Part shown: one piece after another, positions 16,405 through 22,730 of the stretch
Numbering within the stretch: the first letter of the stretch is position 1
Layout of the letters: each line of letters opens with the position of its first letter
Source of the DNA: Scybalousia_A sp964626385
Lineage (GTDB): Bacteria; Bacteroidota; Bacteroidia; Bacteroidales; P3
Reading direction: 5' to 3'
DNA length: 29,665 bases
NCBI GenBank assembly: GCA_964626385.1
Contig: CAZVEO010000016.1
Coordinates: 1-29,665, forward strand
Position numbers and translations under genes: made by a program
The notes under the pieces: generated by a model
Seen by the model: the letters and a program-made list of their open reading frames with translations, nothing else
Database searches by the model: none
Told to the model about the DNA's origin: nothing

Positions 16405-16461
16405 ACGAATCTTCGTTTCGATTTCTCGAAACGAAGATTCGTCGAAATAAAACGAAGATTC
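16405..16461 (+). ncRNA. Long hairpin with duplicated right arm, possible small RNA
   Basis: ACGAATCTTCGTTTCG (16405-16420) pairs perfectly over 16 bp with 16427-16442 across a 6-nt loop. A second copy of the right arm, AAACGAAGATTC (16450-16461), can pair with the same left arm and is followed by ATTTTTG. The two pairings exclude each other. The hairpin starts about 65 nt after the predicted start of transcription from the module promoter. That it is an RNA gene is inference. Confidence 0.4.
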
Positions 16462-16773
16462 ATTTTTGTAAAATCCCGTTTTCAAAAAATTTTTCTTCAA
16501 AAAATCTCTCGAAAACGCTGAAAATCAAGAAAAATGCCCAATTTTTACCCTTCTAAAAAAGTTAAGTTATTGATAATCAATAGTAGTACCCTTGTTTTTT
16601 GTTTTTAAATGGGTATTTACGCAATTTCCCGAAATTTTTTTTTTTGCCTCTTTTTTATGGGTTACAGGCACAGCCTGTTTTGTAAGGTCATAGCCGTTAT
16701 TTTTTTTTTTGATAGGTTAGCATAGGTTGCACCCGTAGGGTGTATTATAGGGCATAGCCATTAAAAATTATTT

Positions 16774-16845
16774 GTAACGGCTTTGCCTATATAAAACAGG
16801 CTGTGCCTGCACCCGTAGGGTGTCTTATAAGGGCAAAGCCGTTAC
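16774..16845. repeat. Nested palindrome cluster at the right arm of copy A
   Basis: GTAACGGCTTTGCC (16774-16787) pairs with 16832-16845 over 14 bp, enclosing two GC-rich hairpins: CAGGCTGTGCCTG (16797-16809) and CACCCGTAGGGTG (16810-16822). CAGGCACAGCCTG and CACCCGTAGGGTG also occur near 16666 and 16730. The clusters stand out from the surrounding AT-rich DNA and resemble extragenic palindromic repeats. Confidence 0.75.
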
Positions 16846-16893
16846 TTTTTTCATCATTTTTTTACACTGACTTAGCGTTTTGTTAATAAAAAA

Positions 16894-16922
16894 GCGGACT
16901 CTGTTTTTTTAACAAAGCCCGC
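16894..16922 (-). terminator. Terminator of the small minus-strand gene pair
   Basis: On the minus strand GCGGGCTTTG pairs with CAGAGTCCGC (two G-U pairs), followed by a T run (16886-16893 on the plus strand). It lies 25 nt after the stop at 16948 and just outside the right end of copy A. Confidence 0.8.
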
Positions 16923-16947
16923 AAACTAAATTCTATTTAATTATTAT

Positions 16948-17337
16948 TTACAATCCACTACCTGCCCCAAAAAAGCCTCCTAATACAAACAAAGGCAATC
17001 CTAATATAATCAGTACCCCTATTAAGATTTCATCTAAATATATACCTAAGGCTATACCTACTGTCGTTGTTCCTGCAAATATTACACCCAAAACTATATA
17101 TATAACAATAGACTCACGCCATATCTTCCTACAATCGAGATACAGATACATTTGCTCCCAGTCTTGTAATTTATCCCACTCCTCTTTTGTTATAGATGTA
17201 TCTCTGAGTGCCTTTTTTGCCATCTTCTTATACATCTCACAAGTAAGAGGCTTGCCTGCTGCTTGCATTTTTTCTATTTCCATTCTCACCATTGTTTTTC
17301 CACCTCTATACTTAGAATTGTTTTTCTTTCTTTTCAT
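16948..17337 (-). CDS. Small two-helix membrane protein, unknown function
   Basis: I do not recognise this 129-residue protein. The N-terminal 75 residues are charged and probably helical (MEIEKMQAAGKPLTCEMYKKMAKKAL, then SITKEEWDKLQDWEQMYLYLD), followed by two hydrophobic segments (about 78-100 and 104-126) and a glycine-rich end (GGFFGAGSGL). Both ends are predicted to face the same side, probably the cytoplasm. An alternative ATG at residue 16 is possible. It lies 159 nt downstream of the DUF1874 gene, same strand, and a terminator follows it, so the two could form one transcript. Such a pair in an accessory patch suggests transfer, but no function can be given. Confidence 0.65.
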   Translation of the reverse strand: MKRKKNNSKYRGGKTMVRMEIEKMQAAGKPLTCEMYKKMAKKALRDTSITKEEWDKLQDWEQMYLYLDCRKIWRESIVIYIVLGVIFAGTTTVGIALGIYLDEILIGVLIILGLPLFVLGGFFGAGSGL

Positions 17338-17496
17338 TTTTTATTAATTTTAGTAAAACAGAATAAAACAAAAACTTTCTATAAATATCTATTATTGCAA
17401 GTCTTTGTTTCAGAAATAATATATTTATTACTTAATTATATCTATTCAATATATAATCTACCTTTGATTTGCCATTTATTGATATTTTTTATAATA

Positions 17497-17691
17497 TTAT
17501 TTAAGTGTTATTTTATACCATTTCAAAGAAAAGCCCTCTGGTAGTGTAGTCGTACCCTCTGGTAATCTACCCCCTACCAATTGTGCTACGTACAACTCAT
17601 CACCATCTTTTAAACTGATACTCACTCTGTTACACTCAACGTTCAGAATGTTTGCTAAATCACTATGACCTATCTTTTTTGATGTTTTCAT
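17497..17691 (-). CDS. Minimal DUF1874 (AcrIII-1/YddF-like) ring-nuclease family protein
   Basis: A 64-residue protein matching the DUF1874 pattern: KIGHSD, CNRVSISLKDGDELYVAQL, GGRLPEGTTTLPEG, LKWYKITL. This family includes SIRV1 gp29 (AcrIII-1), which degrades the type III CRISPR messenger cyclic tetra-adenylate, STIV B116 and ICEBs1 YddF. By recalled alignment, His9, Arg22, Arg42 and Glu45 match gp29 His47, Arg66, Arg85 and Glu88. Compared with gp29 it lacks about 38 N-terminal residues and six residues between His and NRV, as in short bacterial members. The ATG at 17691 is chosen because a longer start at 17745 would overlap the promoter box. Activity is inferred, not shown; a non-CRISPR role is possible. 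No CRISPR locus is in the window. Confidence 0.78.
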   Translation of the reverse strand: MKTSKKIGHSDLANILNVECNRVSISLKDGDELYVAQLVGGRLPEGTTTLPEGFSLKWYKITLK

Positions 17692-17742
17692 TTTTTTTGT
17701 TAATAAGTAAATAAACAATTTATATAATTTTTTTTTACTTTG

Positions 17743-17750
17743 CAAAGGTA
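17743..17750 (-). promoter_or_regulatory. -7 box TACCTTTG for the DUF1874 gene
   Basis: An exact TAnnTTTG match on the minus strand, 51 nt before the chosen ATG. No clear -33 TTTG. It supports the short start for the gene. Confidence 0.5.
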
Positions 17751-17884
17751 CTTACTTGTAGTGTCAATTTATGTCAGTTGAAAATAAAAAATGCTAATTT
17801 TTATAAAAGATATTGTATTAGTAGGGTATTACAATTTATTATATATGTACCTATTTTAACTATTGGTTTTAGAATAATATTTTG

Positions 17885-17892
17885 TATCTTTG
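17885..17892 (+). promoter_or_regulatory. Promoter (-7 box TATCTTTG) for tsaD
   Basis: An exact TAnnTTTG match 25 nt before the tsaD ATG, with TTGG at 17863-17866 (18-nt gap) as a weak -33 box. It excludes the upstream TTG start at 17882. Confidence 0.6.
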
Positions 17893-17917
17893 CATCTGCT
17901 TAGAAATAGAAAGAGAA

Positions 17918-18925
17918 ATGAGTAAATATATTCTTGCAATAGAGTCTTCGTGTGATGATACTTCCGCTGCTATAATAAGGGATGATTTTATGGTTTTTAG
18001 CAATATTACGGCTTCTCAGAAAGTACATGAAAAATATGGTGGTGTTGTACCCGAACTTGCCTCAAGGGCGCATCAACAAAATATTGTTCCTGTGGTAGAA
18101 GTAGCCTTAAAAGAGGCTCATATAACGAAAAAAGAACTTTCCGCCATAGCCTTTACTCGTGGTCCGGGTCTTTTGGGGTCTTTGTTGGTGGGAGTAAGTT
18201 TTGCTAAAACAATGGCATTGGGTTTGAATATACCTATAATAGACGTTAATCATTTGCAAGCACATGTTTTGGCTCATTTTGTAAAAGACAATCAAGAGCA
18301 AGAAGTTCCCTTTTTTCCATATCTGTGTCTTTTGGTTTCAGGAGGTAATACTCAAATAATACAGGTCAATTCCGATTCTGAAATGATAGTTTTAGGCAAA
18401 ACAATTGATGATGCTGCAGGAGAAACAATAGATAAAACTGCTAAAATACTTTCTTTGCCCTATCCTGGAGGTCCTCACATAGATAGGCTTGCACAAGAGG
18501 GAAAACCTGTTTTGCAGTTTGCAAAAAGTCATATCAAAGGTTATGATTATAGTTTCTCTGGATTGAAAACAAGTATATTGTACTCTCTGAGGGATAAACT
18601 AAAAGAAACCCCAAATTATATAGAAGAAAATCTGAAAGATATAGCATGCTCAGTGCAGAAAAATATTGTTGAAACTTTGTTGTATAAGTTTGAAAAGGCA
18701 TTGAAAGATACAAAAATAAAAACCATTGCTTTAGCAGGAGGAGTATCTGCAAATAGTTTACTGAGAAAAGAATTTTCTTCTTTGGGGGCTAAATACAATT
18801 GCAAAGTCTTTATTCCTAAATTCTCCTATACAACAGACAATGCTGCAATGGTCGGAGGTTGTGGAATGTTTAAATTTCGTAGAGGTGATTTTGCAGATAT
18901 ATCTTTAAGCGCTTATGCGAGATAA
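17918..18925 (+). CDS. tsaD: tRNA N6-adenosine threonylcarbamoyltransferase subunit TsaD
   Basis: Catalytic subunit that transfers the threonylcarbamoyl group to A37 of ANN-decoding tRNAs, working with TsaB and TsaE, neither of which is in the window. The 335-residue protein has AIESSCDDTS at the N terminus, the metal ligands His112 and His116 in NHLQAHVLAH, SGGNTQI (141-147), and YTTDNAAMVG near the C terminus with the third metal ligand Asp. The ATG at 17918 gives the standard N terminus (MSKYILAIESS); the longer TTG start overlaps the promoter. The product is essential in most bacteria. Confidence 0.97.
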   Translation: MSKYILAIESSCDDTSAAIIRDDFMVFSNITASQKVHEKYGGVVPELASRAHQQNIVPVVEVALKEAHITKKELSAIAFTRGPGLLGSLLVGVSFAKTMALGLNIPIIDVNHLQAHVLAHFVKDNQEQEVPFFPYLCLLVSGGNTQIIQVNSDSEMIVLGKTIDDAAGETIDKTAKILSLPYPGGPHIDRLAQEGKPVLQFAKSHIKGYDYSFSGLKTSILYSLRDKLKETPNYIEENLKDIACSVQKNIVETLLYKFEKALKDTKIKTIALAGGVSANSLLRKEFSSLGAKYNCKVFIPKFSYTTDNAAMVGGCGMFKFRRGDFADISLSAYAR

Positions 18926-18958
18926 TACTTTGATTTCTACGCTTTTTCAAAAAAAAAT

Positions 18959-19621
18959 ATGCAGAAAATAATTATAGTGGCAATACCCATCATAACCATT
19001 TTATTGATAAGGAGCAAGTATTTTAAATTTATACTACAACCTTTAAACACTTTGGTACATGAATTTTCTCATGCCTTAGTTGCTCTATTGCTTGGACAAA
19101 AAGTTAAGTCAATTAATATAAATACTGATGGTTCAGGTTCTTGTACAACAAAAAGTAAGAGTAAAATTAAATCTTTTTTTATTTCTTTTGTTGGTTATAT
19201 TCTTCCCTCTTTATTAGGTTATTTTATTGTTTATCAAATTAATTACTCGCATATAAATCTTGTCCTTTATATTCTTATTATTCTGAGTCTTATAGCGTTG
19301 GTTTTGTATATAAGAAATTCTTTTGGAGTTAGTTGGATTGTAGGTTTTTGTTTAATAAACATTGTTTTACTTTTTGCTCCAAATGCTTTAAACTTACAAA
19401 AAATCACACTTTATTTTTATGCTTGTATATTGCTTATTGAAAATTTTCTTTCCACTTTGTCTTTATTATATATTAATCTTTCATCAAGTAAAAAAGCAGG
19501 AGATAGTTATAACTTACAGAAAATAACACATATACCTTCTTTATTTTTTACTTTATTTTATGTTATATTTTCTTTGTTTATGATTCTGAAAACATTGCCT
19601 ATAATTAAGAGGTATATTTAA
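18959..19621 (+). CDS. M50B-like membrane metalloprotease
   Basis: A 220-residue integral membrane protein with a zinc-protease motif HEFSH (34-38) at the start of a hydrophobic stretch (LNTLVHEFSHALVALLLG), as in the peptidase M50B family, and about five further hydrophobic segments (74-92, 100-118, 124-142, 150-172, 194-212). A GYILPSLLGYF segment resembles the conserved glycine-rich second core helix of the family. The usual third motif with a conserved Asp is not clear, so activity is uncertain. It lies 33 nt after tsaD on the same strand. The substrate is unknown; intramembrane cleavage is only a family-level expectation. Confidence 0.72.
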   Translation: MQKIIIVAIPIITILLIRSKYFKFILQPLNTLVHEFSHALVALLLGQKVKSININTDGSGSCTTKSKSKIKSFFISFVGYILPSLLGYFIVYQINYSHINLVLYILIILSLIALVLYIRNSFGVSWIVGFCLINIVLLFAPNALNLQKITLYFYACILLIENFLSTLSLLYINLSSSKKAGDSYNLQKITHIPSLFFTLFYVIFSLFMILKTLPIIKRYI

Positions 19622-19691
19622 CAAAGTATAGTGGTATAATAGCAAATGATGATATTTTTGTAATTTCGTTTTCTAAAAACTATTAAGAGCA

Positions 19692-20495
19692 ATGGAGCAA
19701 ACAAAACAATTATCTTCTCATCAAGAAAGTTTACAGAATAATGACAAACAAAATTATGCTATTTTATTGCAATACAATGGCAAAAACTATCATGGTTGGC
19801 AAGTACAACCCAATGCTAATAGCATACAAGAAACTTTACAAATTTGTTTTTCCAATCTATTGAAGCAGAACATACAGATAATTGGTTGCGGAAGGACAGA
19901 TACTGGAGTGCATGCAAGAAGATACGTTGCTCATTTTTACGCTAATAATATGACAGATGAAGAGATTAAGCGTTTGGTAGGAAAAATAAACATATATCTT
20001 TCTACAGATATAAAAATATTTGAAATAAAAAAAGTTGCAACAGAATTTAATGCAAGATTTGATGCTATTTCTCGTACCTATAAGTATTATATTGCAAAGA
20101 CAAAACAACCTTTTAACAGTGATTTTTCTTGGTTCTATCCTGCTAAACTTGATTTGCAACAAATGAATATAGCATCTTATTTGTTACGTAATTACAGTGA
20201 TTTTACTTCTTTTTCAAAGGTAAATACGCAGGTTAATAATTTTGAGTGTGAAATTTATTATGCGCAATGGGAAGAAAATGAGGACTATTTGATTTTTACA
20301 ATAAAAGCCAATCGTTTTTTGCGTAATATGGTTAGATGTATAGTTGGTACTCTTATTGATGTAGGCAGAGGAAAGATAAGTATAGAGGAGTTTTGTCGGA
20401 TAATAGAGGCTAAGGATAGAAGAAAAGCTGGTTTTTCTGTCGAAGCAAAAGGCTTATTTTTGGATGATGTAGAATATAAAAATATAATATTTTAA
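19692..20495 (+). CDS. truA: tRNA pseudouridine(38-40) synthase TruA
   Basis: Converts uridines 38-40 in the tRNA anticodon arm to pseudouridine. The 267-residue protein shows YNGKNYHGWQVQPNANSIQETLQ, the catalytic Asp70 in GCGRTDTGVHAR, SRTYKYYI, and the C-terminal RFLRNMVRCIVGTLIDVGRG. About 20 residues precede the usual family N terminus. The next gene starts 16 nt after its stop, so the two may share a transcript. Third tRNA-modification enzyme in the window after tgt and tsaD. Confidence 0.96.
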   Translation: MEQTKQLSSHQESLQNNDKQNYAILLQYNGKNYHGWQVQPNANSIQETLQICFSNLLKQNIQIIGCGRTDTGVHARRYVAHFYANNMTDEEIKRLVGKINIYLSTDIKIFEIKKVATEFNARFDAISRTYKYYIAKTKQPFNSDFSWFYPAKLDLQQMNIASYLLRNYSDFTSFSKVNTQVNNFECEIYYAQWEENEDYLIFTIKANRFLRNMVRCIVGTLIDVGRGKISIEEFCRIIEAKDRRKAGFSVEAKGLFLDDVEYKNIIF

Positions 20496-20511
20496 AAAGA
20501 AAAATATTTAT

Positions 20512-22647
20512 ATGTCTGATTTTTATACAAATAAGGAAACAAAGTTAGCTTTTGAATTTCTGCAACATACAGATAAAAATATTTTTCTTACAGGTAGAGC
20601 AGGTACAGGTAAAACTACTTTTCTCAAAAGTTTAGACAAAACATTACAAAAAAGATTTGTTATTCTTGCTCCAACAGGTGTGGCAGCTCTTAATGCAGGA
20701 GGAGTTACAATACATTCGTTTTTTCAATTGCCTTTTCATTGTATACCTCCTCATTCTAAGTTTGAGGTTAGAAAATTTTCCAAAACAAAAATCAAAATTA
20801 TAAGAAGTTTAGACCTCATTGTTATAGACGAAATTTCTATGGTAAGATGTGATATTTTGGATGCTATAGACGTGATATTAAGGAGATTTAGACGAAGTAA
20901 TAAACATTTTGGTGGTGTTCAATTACTTATGATTGGAGATTTAAACCAACTCCCGCCTATTACTAATGAACAAGAGGAGTTGATGCTAAAACCTTATTAT
21001 AATAGTTTTTACTTCTTCTCTTCTCGTGCTTTACTTCTATCAAACTATATAACTATAACATTACAACATATATATAGGCAATTAGATGAAGAATTTATAA
21101 AAATACTTAATCATGTAAGGAGTAATAACGTTTCGCAAGAAAATATACTTACATTAAATAAAAGGTATCAAAAAAATATTTTAGATAATATTCCTCCAAA
21201 TCATATTGTTCTATGTAGCCACAACAATAGAGTGGATAGAATAAATACTGAAAAAATCAATCAATTAAAGGAAGAAGAAAAAATTTACGAGGCTATAACG
21301 GAGGGTATTTTTCCAGAAACATCTTTTCCTAATTTGGAAAGATTACACCTAAAAATAGGAGCGCAGGTTATGTTTCTTGTAAATGACCACGAGTTTCCCA
21401 AAAGATATTACAATGGCAAAATAGGTGTTGTAACCTATTTGGAGGATAATGAAGTAAAAGTAAAATGTCCAGAGGATGAAGCAGAAATAATTGTAGTGCC
21501 TTATACATGGAAAAATTTGGAATATAGTTTAGATAAAAAGAGTAATAAAATAATAATCAAAGAGAAAGGGACTTTTACTCAACTACCTCTTAAGTTGGCT
21601 TGGGCAATTACTATACACAAATCACAGGGACTAACCTTTGAAAATGCAATAATAGATTCCAATAGAGCTTTTTCTCATGGACAGGTTTATGTGGCTCTTT
21701 CTCGTTGTCGTTCTTTGGAGGGAATGATTTTATCCGAGCCTTTCTCTTGCTCATCTATTATTTTAGATAATGAAATTAAAGACTTTAATACAAAGATTTT
21801 ATCTTCACAACCAAATAATAACCAATTGGTATTGGAAAAGCAAAACTATTTTATAAAAGTGTTGTATTCTGTTTTTGATTTTAATGAATTGAATGCTGCG
21901 ATAAACGAATTGAATAAATTGTGTTCAACTTCTTTATATAAAGTCTTTACTCAATTTTCGCAAAATACTATAAATAAGATAAAAATATATAAGAAAAATA
22001 TAGAACAAGTTGCTTTGAAGTTTCAAAAATTTATGATTCATACCTATAACAAAGAAATTTCTTATCAAGAAAGAAAAACTATTATTTTACACCGTGTTTA
22101 TAAGGCAAAATACTATTTTCTTGAACATCTTTTGCCTTTGAACGAGATAATTTTATCCTTAGTAGATTTAGAATTGGACAACAAAGAAGATAATCAAAAA
22201 CTAAATGAAGTAACAATATCGTTATCTGTTGCAAAAGAAGTGAAAGTTAGGTATTTGAATTTTATAAAAGAAGATGAATTTTCTGTATCTGATTTTTTGC
22301 AATATAGGAGCGTTATTTTGGCAAAGGACAATGAAATAGAGTTAGATTCTATTACAGACAAAACAGATTCACACAAAAAAGATAATAAAAAAGAAAAAAC
22401 GCATATACCTGAAGATGTGCAAAATGTAAAACTTTATACCTCTCTTGTTAATTGGAGAAAAGAAACGGCGAGACAGAATAATATACCTGCCTATATGGTT
22501 ATTTCTCAAGTGGGAATTATTGGTATTGCTAATAAAAAACCGCAAAGCATAAAAGAACTTTTGACAATCAAAGGTATAGGAGAGAAGAAAGTCGATTTAT
22601 ATGGACAAGAAATAATTTCCTTAGTTAATGAGGTGGAGATAGAATAA
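20512..22647 (+). CDS. Pif1/RecD-like helicase with C-terminal HRDC-type domain
   Basis: A 711-residue superfamily 1 helicase. Walker A is GRAGTGKTT (28-36, Lys34), followed by LAPTGVAALNAGGVTIHSFF typical of Pif1 helicases, Walker B VIDEIS (Asp106, Glu107), GDLNQLPPI, a late LAWAITIHKSQGLTFE and YVALSRCRS. A mid region of about 200 residues (440-640) is helical and unplaced; the last 75 residues (LYTSLVNWRKETARQNNIPAYMVIS … LLTIKGIGEKKVDLYG) form an HRDC domain as in RecQ, which contacts nucleic acid. The combination suggests a 5'-to-3' helicase acting in repair or on structured DNA. It lies directly after truA. Pif1-HRDC proteins are known in Bacteroidota. Confidence 0.9.
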   Translation: MSDFYTNKETKLAFEFLQHTDKNIFLTGRAGTGKTTFLKSLDKTLQKRFVILAPTGVAALNAGGVTIHSFFQLPFHCIPPHSKFEVRKFSKTKIKIIRSLDLIVIDEISMVRCDILDAIDVILRRFRRSNKHFGGVQLLMIGDLNQLPPITNEQEELMLKPYYNSFYFFSSRALLLSNYITITLQHIYRQLDEEFIKILNHVRSNNVSQENILTLNKRYQKNILDNIPPNHIVLCSHNNRVDRINTEKINQLKEEEKIYEAITEGIFPETSFPNLERLHLKIGAQVMFLVNDHEFPKRYYNGKIGVVTYLEDNEVKVKCPEDEAEIIVVPYTWKNLEYSLDKKSNKIIIKEKGTFTQLPLKLAWAITIHKSQGLTFENAIIDSNRAFSHGQVYVALSRCRSLEGMILSEPFSCSSIILDNEIKDFNTKILSSQPNNNQLVLEKQNYFIKVLYSVFDFNELNAAINELNKLCSTSLYKVFTQFSQNTINKIKIYKKNIEQVALKFQKFMIHTYNKEISYQERKTIILHRVYKAKYYFLEHLLPLNEIILSLVDLELDNKEDNQKLNEVTISLSVAKEVKVRYLNFIKEDEFSVSDFLQYRSVILAKDNEIELDSITDKTDSHKKDNKKEKTHIPEDVQNVKLYTSLVNWRKETARQNNIPAYMVISQVGIIGIANKKPQSIKELLTIKGIGEKKVDLYGQEIISLVNEVEIE

Positions 22648-22670
22648 GATAAAGTAAAAATGAACTCCCT

Positions 22671-22700
22671 TTTGATTTTACAATAATTTGAATAAAGTTG
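22671..22700 (+). promoter_or_regulatory. Possible promoter for the CitC-CitG gene
   Basis: TTTG (22671-22674), an 18-nt gap, then TAAAGTTG (22693-22700, one mismatch to TAnnTTTG), 30 nt before the ATG. Spacing is one short of the usual range. Confidence 0.35.
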
Positions 22701-22730
22701 CGTTTTCAAAATTTAACAAAAAAAAGATGT

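Larger units (their letters stand above)
15935..16881. mobile_element. Non-coding MITE-like element, copy A
   Basis: About 947 bp with no ORF of note. The left end AAAACGCTAACTCGGTGTAA (15935-15954) and right end TTACACTGACTTAGCGTTTT (16862-16881) are inverted repeats, 18 of 20 matching. Immediately outside lie GTCAATAAA (15926-15934) and GTTAATAAA (16882-16890), an 8-of-9 direct repeat that reads like a target-site duplication. Inside are a 19-bp perfect subterminal inverted repeat, AACCTAT-type short repeats, GC-rich palindromes, a promoter-bearing module and a long hairpin. No transposase is encoded, so any movement would need help in trans. The boundary is somewhat uncertain because the ends are A/T rich; a second partial copy supports the left end from AACGCT inwards. 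Confidence 0.65.

Noticed and set aside
15960..16860. The repeats as a CRISPR array
   Set aside because: Units differ in length and spacing, are inverted rather than direct, and there are no equal-sized spacers or cas genes.
15935..16881. The element as a decayed insertion sequence with a broken transposase
   Set aside because: No frame shows transposase motifs and palindromes and homopolymers fill most of it; a non-autonomous element fits better.
17263..17544. A 93-codon plus-strand frame between the two small minus-strand genes
   Set aside because: It overlaps both minus-strand genes, is Phe/Leu/Ile rich from AT-rich DNA and has no recognisable domain.
17762..17767. TTGACA on the minus strand upstream of the DUF1874 gene as a sigma-70 -35 box
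   Set aside because: No TATAAT at the right spacing, and this phylum uses a different consensus; the nearby TACCTTTG box is a better candidate.
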